NCBI GenBank assembly: GCA_030149525.1
Contig: JASBRJ010000143.1
Coordinates: 1-64,000, forward strand
Direction of reading: 5' to 3'
Source of the DNA: a bacterium
GTDB lineage: Bacteria > Vulcanimicrobiota > Xenobia > Xenobiales > JADMJV01
DNA length: 64,000 bases
Part shown: positions 1 through 7,091 of the stretch, one piece after another
How the letters are laid out: each line of letters starts with the position of its first letter
Numbering within the stretch: position 1 is the stretch's first letter
Program-made: the position numbers and the translations under genes
The notes under the pieces: model-generated
What the model was told of the DNA's origin: nothing
Database searches by the model: none
The model's input: the letters and a program-made list of their open reading frames with translations, nothing else

Positions 1-2
1 CG

Positions 3-269
3 TCTGCTCGAGCAGCTGTAGCCAGATTCGTCTACAGCGGCCGAAGAAACGCCGGCAACGTAGTCGCAATCGTCTGCGGTGGCCAGACCGACAAGCTTGA
101 CTTCCACGGCCGTTGGCTTTCGTTGGTTTTGATGCTTCGACAACTCTCCTGGCAGGGTGTTAGAAACGCGTCAGTTGTCTTCTCTGGGCGATTTCTTTAC
201 CTGTTTGAAGTCGATGGATTCGAATTCGCCCAGATAGAACCCGTCCTTAATGTAGACTACCCTGAATAG
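3..269 (+). pseudogene. C-terminal fragment resembling PLP-dependent threonine/serine dehydratase
   Basis: Reading frame 3 is open from the window edge to a TAG at 267-269. Its first 34 residues (SARAAVARFVYSGRR... then VVAIVCGGQTDKLDF) resemble the end of fold-type II dehydratases, where a Ser-Ala/Gly-rich helix is followed by VVAVxSGGNxD. After that the match stops and the frame overlaps the minus-strand gene starting at 539. The true stop may be earlier if a frameshift is present: the neighbouring frame has a TGA at 98-100. Identification rests on a short motif and is tentative. Confidence 0.35.
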
Positions 270-539
270 AATCTCCCACCTAGAATTTCTGTTATCAATT
301 AAGGCGAGGGCTGCTTCATTGGGTACATCTTGAATCCGGAGCCGGACTGGCCCTTTGTCAGTCTCATATGTTTGAAAATATAGTACGGAGGATTTTTTTC
401 GAATACTCACGCTCATTTCTTCTGCACCTTGGTCGTCAGAATTCAGAACAAGTTCTTTAAACATTTGTGCTGACACGAGTGAAGTCAACGTGAAAATGGT
501 CAGTAGGACGAGAATTGTCCTTCGAATGTAATTGCCCAT
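171..539 (-). CDS. Small secreted protein of unknown function
   Basis: A 122-residue protein with a clear N-terminal signal sequence: a few basic residues, a hydrophobic stretch (ILVLLTIFTLTSLV) and a likely signal peptidase I site after VSA. The mature part is about 95 residues, rich in beta-prone segments, with no recognised domain. The ATG at 537-539 is preferred over a TTG just upstream because GGAGG lies 6 nt before it. The 3' end overlaps the open frame of the dehydratase-like fragment on the other strand. Function unknown. Confidence 0.65.
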   Translation of the reverse strand: MGNYIRRTILVLLTIFTLTSLVSAQMFKELVLNSDDQGAEEMSVSIRKKSSVLYFQTYETDKGPVRLRIQDVPNEAALALIDNRNSRWEILFRVVYIKDGFYLGEFESIDFKQVKKSPREDN

Positions 540-602
540 CAAAACCTCCGCACTAATGTTGCAATGCTATCTGCGTCATGGCCTCTTGACGGTTCACTCG
601 CC

Positions 603-2243
603 TCATTCCCCTTCTTTTTCGACTGCGGCCGCGATATTCTCCCAAGCTCTCATCTGAGCAACTCTCCGGTTTTTCTCCAGCAGTTCTTTGACCCGGGAAA
701 CGAACTGTTCAAGAGCATCCACCCTGGTGGAAACGTGGAACACACTTTGATTTTCAAGATCGATTGAGGCTAGATTTACCAAAGGCGGCCCATTTACGTC
801 AGCCCAATCGACCAGGCTTAAGATCCCAGTCTTCTTATTGAAATCCCAACTGAGGCGAAAGAGGCTATCGATGACGCCTTTCCACTCTCGCGAGCCCGGG
901 TGTTTGTTGACGTAGGCCAGCAGGCTATCAAGCTTAGTTTGCTTCGTCCGGGTCTGCAGCTGGGCATCGAGATTTGCAAGGTCTTTGCGAATAGTCGCCT
1001 CTCGCTGCTCTAGCTCTTGTAGTTTGGCGCTGATACTGGCTCCCTGCTCTCCGACTCCGGCCATAATGAACTCAAGGAGATTGTCTTTTGATGCCTCTAT
1101 CGAGGTGAGAAGCGCTGTCAGCTCAGACCGTCTTAAGTCCATCTCTTCGGAGCCGAGCGAGTGATTCTCCAGACATCTCGTTTCATGAACATCGGAGACT
1201 ATCTGCAAGCCTTCCTTTCGCACAAGCTCGTCCAGGATGTCTGCCCTAGTGGCCTTCTGGCGGGTACAGGTCCCCTTCGCCCATCCTGGGCACTGGTAGT
1301 AAGGGTATTTGTAGCCCTTCCCTCCCCCAAAAGCTCCGACGACATCTGAGCCGCAAGCACTGCATGTCATCGTTCCTTTGGCGAGAAGGTAGGGATATAC
1401 GGCTCTTTTGTTTCGCTTCTTGTGGCGTCTCAGGATGCTCTGAACACTCTCCCACAACTCCTCGGAGACGAGAGCGTGACAGCTTCCCGTTACAAGCTCC
1501 TCTGGTTCGCGTCGGGTGCGTCTCCCTTTCGCGGACAAGGACGTTATTCCGTAGCGGAGGACACCTTTGTAGGTTGGATTTCCGAGCCGTTTCAGAAGAG
1601 TCTGGCTAGCCCATTTCTTTCCAGTTGCCGCGTGAATCCAGTCGACCAGCTGTTTCGACGAGAGCCCTGCAGCGTATTTTTCAAATACTTCCCTTACGAT
1701 TGCGGCTTCCTCGGCATGGGGAACAAGAATAGACTTTCCGTCCTCGCCTTCACCCCTCCGATATCCGAAGGGCGGCTTCCCTCCGGTCCATCGGCCGGCT
1801 CGTGTGGCAGCTCGTTGACCCTTGCGGGTCTCCTGGGCTAGGTTGAGGGAGTAGAACTCGGCTATGACCTCCATAAATCCCTCGACCATTCGCTCGTAGG
1901 GGCTCTCTCCCAACTTCTCAGTGAGACTGAAGATCTTGACGCCGTGGCGACGGAGTAAAGCCTTGTACATCACTGTCGTTTCGCGGTCTCTGCCGAACCG
2001 GTCTAGCTTGTGCAATACAAGCGTGTCGAACTTTCGGTCCTTGGCCGCCTTCACCATAGCCTGAAATTCGTCGGCTTGGTCTATGAGAGCGGACCTCGTC
2101 TCTGGCAAGAGGAATCTGTGAGTTATCTCCCACCCCTCCTTCTGGCAATGTCTCTCCATTTCAGACACCTGAGCGTCCAAGCTCAAGCTGTCTTGTAGCT
2201 TGGATGAATACCGAGCAAAGAGCGCGGCTCGTGTTCTTTTCAT
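603..2243 (-). CDS. Large serine recombinase with zinc ribbon
   Basis: A 546-residue site-specific recombinase of the large serine type, expected to cut and rejoin DNA through a 5'-phosphoserine link. The N-terminal resolvase domain has the ARYSSKLQ motif with catalytic Ser13 and Arg11, and the later LDRFGRD helix. A recombinase domain follows, then a Cys4 zinc ribbon (CSACG ... YYQCPGWAKGTC) near residues 290-330 and a coiled-coil-like C-terminal region. AGGAGGA precedes the ATG. It sits near the left of the window and reads outward, so it could be the integrase of a second element. A 12-bp inverted repeat lies just upstream of its ribosome binding site. Confidence 0.92.
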   Translation of the reverse strand: MKRTRAALFARYSSKLQDSLSLDAQVSEMERHCQKEGWEITHRFLLPETRSALIDQADEFQAMVKAAKDRKFDTLVLHKLDRFGRDRETTVMYKALLRRHGVKIFSLTEKLGESPYERMVEGFMEVIAEFYSLNLAQETRKGQRAATRAGRWTGGKPPFGYRRGEGEDGKSILVPHAEEAAIVREVFEKYAAGLSSKQLVDWIHAATGKKWASQTLLKRLGNPTYKGVLRYGITSLSAKGRRTRREPEELVTGSCHALVSEELWESVQSILRRHKKRNKRAVYPYLLAKGTMTCSACGSDVVGAFGGGKGYKYPYYQCPGWAKGTCTRQKATRADILDELVRKEGLQIVSDVHETRCLENHSLGSEEMDLRRSELTALLTSIEASKDNLLEFIMAGVGEQGASISAKLQELEQREATIRKDLANLDAQLQTRTKQTKLDSLLAYVNKHPGSREWKGVIDSLFRLSWDFNKKTGILSLVDWADVNGPPLVNLASIDLENQSVFHVSTRVDALEQFVSRVKELLEKNRRVAQMRAWENIAAAVEKEGE

Positions 2244-2257
2244 TGATCCTCCTGAGC

Positions 2258-2288
2258 GAGGCCGCTCGGTTATATTCCGAGCGGCCTC
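2258..2288 (-). promoter_or_regulatory. Perfect 12-bp inverted repeat before the serine recombinase
   Basis: GAGGCCGCTCGG at 2258-2269 and its exact complement at 2277-2288 flank a 7-nt loop. In the minus-strand transcript the hairpin ends four bases before the AGGAGGA ribosome binding site of the recombinase. There is no T-run, so it is not a standard terminator. It could set read-through or translation of the recombinase, or be a recombinase binding site. Confidence 0.5.
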
Positions 2289-2314
2289 TGGTCGTGGTGG
2301 CCTATCTGGTCCGT

Positions 2315-2659
2315 TTATACGCGAGCAGCAAGTAGGAATTGACCGGCGTATTCATCGGCTTCATCCTCTTGTGCTTCGGAGAGAGTGAGTCCGGCTTCGA
2401 GGTGGGACCGGAACAACCGGAACCTGCCCAGCAAAGACGCCAGGATGAAGGCCCTCTCTTCCTCGGAGAGCGACAGATTGACACCGACAACGCCTGTCCT
2501 TAGAGATAAGAATCCTTCACCCATTGAGGAGACAGGCAGCCCGCAGACCTTTAGTCCGAATCCCTCGATGATATTGACGAGGTGGGCGGCAGGGTTACCA
2601 CGACGGCTGCGGAGCAGCATCTCCGCGTCTCGCTTGCAAGTGATCTGGAGAGTCGTCAT
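2315..2659 (-). CDS. ImmA/IrrE-like protein lacking the HExxH zinc site
   Basis: A 114-residue protein with the ImmA/IrrE layout: a helical N-terminus, a strand region (GFLSLRTGVVGVNLSLSEEE), the helix that normally carries HExxH, and the distal EADEYAGQFLL helix (compare ExxANxFAAxLLMP). In active family members the helix reads F-T-L-A-H-E-L-G-H; here it reads FILASLLGRF (71-80), so both histidines and the glutamate are replaced by Ser75, Leu76 and Arg79. Active relatives cleave ImmR-type repressors of mobile elements. This one should not be a zinc protease and may be a binding or regulatory relic. Its ATG overlaps the stop of the upstream gene (ATGA). Confidence 0.6.
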   Translation of the reverse strand: MTTLQITCKRDAEMLLRSRRGNPAAHLVNIIEGFGLKVCGLPVSSMGEGFLSLRTGVVGVNLSLSEEERAFILASLLGRFRLFRSHLEAGLTLSEAQEDEADEYAGQFLLAARV

Positions 2660-2853
2660 TGTTTCGAGCCTCCAAAACTGTCACAGAGAGAGTTGAACCA
2701 CTTGACGATTTCGGCGGTGAAGTCTTTGACACTGGGGAAACGCGAGCGCTTCTCGCCAAGCTTCGCGTACTCTTCCTCTGTCAATGGCATCTGCAAGCAA
2801 AGAATCTTCTGCAACTCGCCATTGGCCTCGATAATGCAGGTCACTGTGATCAT
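2656..2853 (-). CDS. Small protein, unknown function
   Basis: A 65-residue protein (MITVTCIIEANGELQKILCLQMPLT...) with an N-terminal beta-prone part and a C-terminal helix (DFTAEIVKWFNSLC). No domain is recognised. GGGGAGG precedes the ATG and the gene overlaps the ImmA-like gene by four bases (ATGA), which supports translation and a shared transcript. It is the first gene of the minus-strand operon that starts beside the first structured RNA block and ends with the serine recombinase. Confidence 0.6.
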   Translation of the reverse strand: MITVTCIIEANGELQKILCLQMPLTEEEYAKLGEKRSRFPSVKDFTAEIVKWFNSLCDSFGGSKQ

Positions 2854-2947
2854 CGCGCACCTCCCCTCAATGCCCGCAGGCGAAGGTTCTTGGCCGCTCT
2901 GGCGTTACAAAGAGCAAAGCCTTTTGCAATTCTGCATGCTCGGCGAG

Positions 2948-3316
2948 TACGGTAGAATGGGAAGTAGATTGACCTCGGTCGGTCTGTTGTTTGGGTCCCA
3001 GCTTGCCTTCTACGGGCAGGGTGGGAGTGATTCTCAGGCAACAAGATACCTGAGGGGCGGTCATGTGTGTACTTTGACGGGTATGGCATGACTTAGCCTC
3101 TCTTTCTTTTCAGTTTTGACCGTTCTGGGTCCATTAGAAGAAAGGAAGCATAAGCCAGTGATGCAGGGGTTTGAGGCGCTTAAGGGAAGCCTATTCCTAC
3201 ACTGTGGCCTCGTTTTCGATCTTACCAGGGACTGAAACGGGGCCGCTTTTTTTGCGGTTCATTGGGACTTCTTGGAGCGGCGGAAAGGTCCTCTCTAGAC
3301 AACTTCAGGTCCGTTG
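2948..3316 (+). ncRNA. Candidate structured RNA, copy 1 of 2
   Basis: This gene-free block matches 9919-10277. It opens with a 43-nt segment (2948-2990) identical to 9919-9961. Paired elements on the plus strand: A 3004-3008/3014-3018; B 3033-3038/3049-3054; C 3059-3065/3087-3093; D 3102-3108/3138-3144; E 3206-3215/3235-3244; F 3243-3246/3254-3257. Against copy 2, stems C and E show compensatory double changes, and wobble pairs in A, C and E are valid only if the plus strand is the RNA. F overlaps E by two bases, so they may alternate. Two AGGTCC repeats lie near the 3' end. TAGAAT at 2953-2958 could be a -10 box, but no good -35 is seen. Confidence 0.55.
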
Positions 3317-3416
3317 GCAGTAGCCAAGCCTTCCAAGGGAAGGATGGCCACTATACTCTTGACCCTTTCATCCACCCCCAGGAGGACGACCGAAGACAGG
3401 CCGCAAATCGATAGGG

Positions 3417-4070
3417 ATGACATCAAGAGGCTACCTATCAATTCCTGAAGACGAACGAGATACGCTTCAAAATCTCTTCAATATGGACGATGAGGCATTT
3501 CAGCGAGTAAAGGACGTACTGAAAGAGCCTCACTTAATCCACGAGATTGACGATCCAGAAGAGTACTTTAGGCTTGGCGAGATAGAAGCAATGTTGACCG
3601 GGATGTTTGAGTCACTGTCACGACTGGATCTGGACCCTGAGGATTTCATCGATCTATTGATGAAAACGTGTGAAGTTAAGAACATAAAAATCGGAGATGG
3701 AAGAACGCGCCTGATGGCGTTGCTCTCTCTCGATAACTCATACACGTTGCCCGTGCGGGCTAAAGGCCTCCGGCTCGACAGGCCAAACACTCTCTGCTCT
3801 GCGAATATTTTTACAGACATTCGCCCTGTCTTTTCTGAAGATAAATCAAAGCTTTTGGCCACGACCCCGATTCACTCCTTAGTGTTACGTGTGCATAGGA
3901 GACGCGAACATGGTAGTCTAGGATTGGCTGAACACTATATTTCACTGGTTCGTGAGGATATCGAGGCTCTGAGGGACGTTTGTGAAAAGGCTTTAAGGAA
4001 AGAGGCAACTCTTGGTGCTTTTATAACTAAGAGTGGCACTTCGTGGATCGTAGACGAGGAGGTTGAATGA
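3417..4070 (+). CDS. Unknown protein, first gene of three-gene cassette
   Basis: A 217-residue acidic, soluble protein. The N-terminal third is helical and rich in Asp/Glu (LSIPEDERDTLQNLFNMDDEAFQRVKDVL); the C-terminal half alternates strands and a long helix (HSLVLRVHRRREHG... REDIEALRDVCEKALRKEATLGAFI). No catalytic motif is recognised. Its TGA overlaps the ATG of the next gene, and that gene's GAGGAGG lies inside this one, so the pair is translationally coupled. The gene starts 100 nt after the first structured RNA block and reads the same way. It could be an immunity, sensor or DNA-binding subunit; function unknown. Confidence 0.75.
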   Translation: MTSRGYLSIPEDERDTLQNLFNMDDEAFQRVKDVLKEPHLIHEIDDPEEYFRLGEIEAMLTGMFESLSRLDLDPEDFIDLLMKTCEVKNIKIGDGRTRLMALLSLDNSYTLPVRAKGLRLDRPNTLCSANIFTDIRPVFSEDKSKLLATTPIHSLVLRVHRRREHGSLGLAEHYISLVREDIEALRDVCEKALRKEATLGAFITKSGTSWIVDEEVE

Positions 4071-4942
4071 GCACTTTATCGGTTAAGTCTAAGAAAATTG
4101 GTCGACATCAGGTCTTCGCCTACTGTGATGGGCGAAGGGCTCAGAGCTATCACTATGCTCCACCTGCGCAATGGGAGTTCGAACAAAAGTGTAGACCAGT
4201 AAATCAACCACAGGAAAGCTTTAGGACAAAGAAAACGCTCAAAGAGAGAAACGCACAGTGGATCCTAACAATTGAGAAACAGCTTGAACAAAGCCCGGGG
4301 GCCGCGATACCAGAACTGATTAAGCTACTAGGGCTGAAAAAAAATCAGGAATTGGTAGCTTATGCCGCTCAGCGATTGAGAGTCGTCCCCCTAAGTACAG
4401 AGCAACGTTCCGAAGCGTGGTATATCCTTCACCGCTGGATAGAAAAATGGTCGGATGATCCATCCTGCCAACACTATTTGAATATCTCTTTGCCCTCTGC
4501 GATTCCACTAGGGCGCTCTGCTGCAGTGGATTTTGTCCGGGGTTCAATTCAGACCGCTGAGATAGATGTTGCCGAGTCGTTGGCTTTGGGTTTGTTTACG
4601 GGCTCCCCCAAAGCTGGAAGTCTATTAGGGATTCTTCCTGAGTCGGAAGTTACAACGCTGTTCCTAAGTATATTGAACCGACTTGCTTCCCGGTCTAGAC
4701 CGATGCCTAACTTGGTATGGGCAATAGGACCTACAACAGGCAAACGCAGTCTAAGAGACGCTGTTTCGATGCTGGAGAATATCTTCACTAGACCGAAAGG
4801 CTTTGAGGACGCCGCAGCTATCCGAGCCGGGTGCATGCTTACTAGAGCCTGGGGCCCAGAAACAGTGAAACTGATAAAGGATATCTTCGGTGACGATACT
4901 GGGAGTCGTTATCTTGCGTATTTGGTTCGCCACGGCCGGTGA
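4067..4942 (+). CDS. Unknown helical protein, second gene of cassette
   Basis: A 291-residue, mostly helical protein without signal peptide or clear membrane segment. The basic N-terminus (KSKKIGRHQVFAYCDGRRAQ) is followed by helical blocks that might form a repeat-type scaffold (IPELIKLLGLKKNQELVAYAAQRL; VTTLFLSILNRLASR; DAVSMLENIF). No nucleotide-binding or nuclease motif was found. The start overlaps the upstream stop (ATGA) and the stop overlaps the GTG of the next gene (GTGA). Such tight packing suggests the three products work together. Confidence 0.75.
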   Translation: MSTLSVKSKKIGRHQVFAYCDGRRAQSYHYAPPAQWEFEQKCRPVNQPQESFRTKKTLKERNAQWILTIEKQLEQSPGAAIPELIKLLGLKKNQELVAYAAQRLRVVPLSTEQRSEAWYILHRWIEKWSDDPSCQHYLNISLPSAIPLGRSAAVDFVRGSIQTAEIDVAESLALGLFTGSPKAGSLLGILPESEVTTLFLSILNRLASRSRPMPNLVWAIGPTTGKRSLRDAVSMLENIFTRPKGFEDAAAIRAGCMLTRAWGPETVKLIKDIFGDDTGSRYLAYLVRHGR

Positions 4943-5550
4943 CAACGATACGGGTCGATGAAGACGAGACCGGCCCAGTGCGTACTGGCGATGCAGTATT
5001 TTGCTGTACCAGTGGAGGGGCTTATCCTATCCATGCTGGAATCCATGTTGGTGAGGAGATCGAGAGCATTACCTACGGCTTCAAGCCAGTAAGTGTGTGC
5101 GAAATGTCCGGGCCACCAAACGGTGCGACGGAAGGCCATTGGAACGACATTGGCTCCAACTATTTCGTCGATGTAGTCGGAGTTAGGGACGAAGACACGG
5201 AACCAATGGACCTAAAAATGGTCGCCGTCGTAGCCAATACTGTAAGAAACCATCACTCCGGTTTAACTTGCGGCTGGGCTAAGAAAATGGCCCTCCACAA
5301 AAGTATCAAGGTTGGTGACGGTCTTTCATTATTCCAGTACGGCACCTGTTCTCATTTTGTTGAGTATTGTTATGAGGCAGCCGACCTTGATATCGTAAAC
5401 CAAGCTTTCACATTTGATCCCAATGATAGGGACCGGATATACCCCTCACTTCAGATTTACATTTTTAGTACTGGACGATATGGTGAAGAGATCCCTTGGT
5501 GCGATAATTTTAAAAGCTATCCAGAGTGCGTTGAGTTTTCCAAAGAATAG
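4939..5550 (+). CDS. LRAT-like (permuted NlpC/P60 fold) protein
   Basis: A 203-residue protein with the two signatures of the LRAT/permuted papain fold: an early histidine strand (PIHAGIHVG, His32, after GDAVF) and a later nucleophile helix (GTCSHFVEYCYEAADL, Cys137-Ser-His-Phe-Val, compare NCEHFV of LRAT proteins). Relatives are acyltransferases, lipases or peptidases that form a thioester at the cysteine. There is no signal peptide, so action in the cytoplasm or on membranes from inside is likely. The GTG start overlaps the upstream stop. As the last gene of the cassette it is a plausible effector; the substrate cannot be predicted. Confidence 0.65.
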   Translation: MTTIRVDEDETGPVRTGDAVFCCTSGGAYPIHAGIHVGEEIESITYGFKPVSVCEMSGPPNGATEGHWNDIGSNYFVDVVGVRDEDTEPMDLKMVAVVANTVRNHHSGLTCGWAKKMALHKSIKVGDGLSLFQYGTCSHFVEYCYEAADLDIVNQAFTFDPNDRDRIYPSLQIYIFSTGRYGEEIPWCDNFKSYPECVEFSKE

Positions 5551-5556
5551 GACACT

Positions 5557-5582
5557 GTTGCAAAACCGCTCCCTTTTGCAAC
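5557..5582 (+). terminator. Inverted repeat after three-gene cassette
   Basis: GTTGCAAAA at 5557-5565 pairs exactly with TTTTGCAAC at 5574-5582 across an 8-nt loop, seven bases after the cassette stop codon. The stem is A+T-rich and lacks a following T-run, so it is a weak terminator candidate or a protein-binding palindrome. Confidence 0.4.
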
Positions 5583-5671
5583 ACGCTTGTTTTTCGAAGG
5601 TAGAAAATCCCGACCGGAGAACCTGAAAGTCCGCCGATGGGGGTCGGCTGACGGGCTATTAGGGAGTGGAA

Positions 5672-6484
5672 ATGAAGATCAAACTGATCAGCCTGTTGCT
5701 ACTGTTTGCGATGGTCGGCGCGGTGTTGGCCCAAGAGGTTCCCACGGAGAACCCGTCTGAGGTCTGGGTGAAGGGCCGCAAGCTTGACCATGGTTGGAAA
5801 GACGGCCGCATCGTCGTCAATACCCAAGACCTGTATCCCCTGCTTGGAATAAAGTCCGACCTACCCCGGATTGATTTGCTGAGCGCTCTCGATGAGAAGG
5901 GTGGTTACGTCTGGACCGTTGAGGGTGGCAAGTTTGAAGCAGTGAGGGATAGGAGCCTCTATCGGGAGGCAGACTCTTCCGTTGCAAGGCGGCAGAATCG
6001 AACTGCGGCCAGGAATGCCCAGTATCGGAAACCCAGCAAGTCTAAGAGTAAAGACATCGGCTTGAAGTACCAGGTTATCGAGGTAGACACGGATTGGGGC
6101 TATCGGTGGGGAGCTGTGAAGGTCACCAACACTCTCGACACTCCAAGTGATGTTTGCACCGCCTACTGCCACTTCCAAGACGGCTTTGGGCGCACATACG
6201 CGGAAGATTGGTGGCCAATCCGTTCGCTGCAGCCCGGAGAGTCTATGGTTTTTGAAATTTCGAGTGGGACTCGCTCCGAAGACACATCGATAACGCCGAC
6301 GTCTGACAACGTGGCAGTTTACTTCTTTAGTAATGAAGACGTCACCAAGAATCCAAAGTCGATGAACGAGGCCCGCGCCAGAGCCCGAAAGAACAAGACA
6401 CGTAACAGTAACTCTACCCTGGACTTCAATAGACACACCAGAGGGAAGACTATTCCGGGAAGTGGCATAGTACTCGGGGAATAG
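5672..6484 (+). CDS. Secreted protein with beta-sandwich-like domain
   Basis: A 270-residue exported protein. The signal peptide (MKIKLISLLLLFAMVGAVLA) ends with a likely cut after LA. Residues ~30-95 (EVWVKGRKLDHGWKDGRIVVNTQDLYPLLGI...) recall copper-amine-oxidase-N-like wall domains, and residues ~130-200 (YQVIEVDTDWGYRWGAVKVTNTLDTPSDVC...) look like a beta sandwich of the FxLYD type. The tail is basic and Asn-rich. The ATG at 5672 is chosen because AGGGAG lies five bases before it; a GTG at 5666 is less likely. Function unknown. Confidence 0.7.
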   Translation: MKIKLISLLLLFAMVGAVLAQEVPTENPSEVWVKGRKLDHGWKDGRIVVNTQDLYPLLGIKSDLPRIDLLSALDEKGGYVWTVEGGKFEAVRDRSLYREADSSVARRQNRTAARNAQYRKPSKSKSKDIGLKYQVIEVDTDWGYRWGAVKVTNTLDTPSDVCTAYCHFQDGFGRTYAEDWWPIRSLQPGESMVFEISSGTRSEDTSITPTSDNVAVYFFSNEDVTKNPKSMNEARARARKNKTRNSNSTLDFNRHTRGKTIPGSGIVLGE

Positions 6485-6489
6485 GAAGC

Positions 6490-6855
6490 TCAGCAGCCCT
6501 CATTGAGTTCCATCAGGTGACCCAGGGCTGCTCTCAGTCTTAACTTGTCAACCGGGTCTTCCGTCTCTTTTAGGACTTCCAAAGTGTCGCGCACGGTCTC
6601 GGCGAGAATCTCGGGGACCAATGGAGGTTGAAGTCCTCGAATTCCACTTTCGATGTCGTCGACCAGTTCTGAGCGACCGATTTCGCCATACTGCTTCGGT
6701 ATTGGCTCTTCGAGCAAGACGTGTAGCAGCCGGCGCAAGGCGTACGGTACGCCTCCAGATCTGCCCTTGACTGGCGGAAAGAGTTTATGCGCTTTATCCA
6801 GTGTCTCGCGGTCCACCCTAATCAATATTTGGGGATTCCCCTTCGCCGCGCTCAC
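6490..6855 (-). CDS. Possible ribbon-helix-helix-type protein
   Basis: A 121-residue protein. The N-terminal part (PQILIRVDRETLDKAHKLFP ... GVPYALRRLLHVLLEE) has the strand-helix-helix order of ribbon-helix-helix DNA-binding proteins, but the spacing is longer than in Arc/MetJ, so the match is tentative. The C-terminal half is helical. The GTG start overlaps the upstream stop (GTGA). It is the last gene of a three-gene operon led by a small serine recombinase, so a role in recombination accessory binding or partition is plausible. Confidence 0.55.
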   Translation of the reverse strand: MSAAKGNPQILIRVDRETLDKAHKLFPPVKGRSGGVPYALRRLLHVLLEEPIPKQYGEIGRSELVDDIESGIRGLQPPLVPEILAETVRDTLEVLKETEDPVDKLRLRAALGHLMELNEGC

Positions 6856-7091
6856 AGATCCATCCCAAACCTTGCCCTCAGTTCTTGCGAAAGCTGAGTC
6901 CTCTCCAGTTCCAGCGCTCTTTCGTCGGCCGTCAGTTGGGCAAGGGCTCTGTCCATTATCTTGTCATCGCCGCTCTTTAACGAGAGCATGAACCGGTATT
7001 TCCTGCCTTTAAACTCATCTTCCGCTTGTTGATGAGCCAAGAGCCGCTCCCAGAGCTCAACCGGCAAGCCTGGCGGTTTTTCCGGTGTCAT
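6852..7091 (-). CDS. Small helical protein in resolvase operon
   Basis: A 79-residue, highly charged helical protein (LPVELWERLLAHQQAEDEFKGRKYRFMLSLKSGD... ALELERTQLSQELRARFGMDL) that may form a coiled coil. The start is placed at the ATG sharing its first base with the TAA of the recombinase (TAATG), which implies coupled translation; an upstream start would overlap the recombinase by 49 nt. It also overlaps the following gene by four bases. No family recognised. Confidence 0.6.
   Translation of the reverse strand: MTPEKPPGLPVELWERLLAHQQAEDEFKGRKYRFMLSLKSGDDKIMDRALAQLTADERALELERTQLSQELRARFGMDL

Noticed and set aside
2969-2997. TTGACC in the shared 43-nt block as a plus-strand -35
   Set aside because: No -10-like sequence is found 16-18 bp downstream in either copy.
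3417-5550. Assigning the three-gene cassette to a known toxin-antitoxin or CBASS/Thoeris-type system
   Set aside because: No cyclase, TIR, SIR2, nuclease or known antitoxin motif is visible; only the LRAT-like signature in the third gene can be supported.
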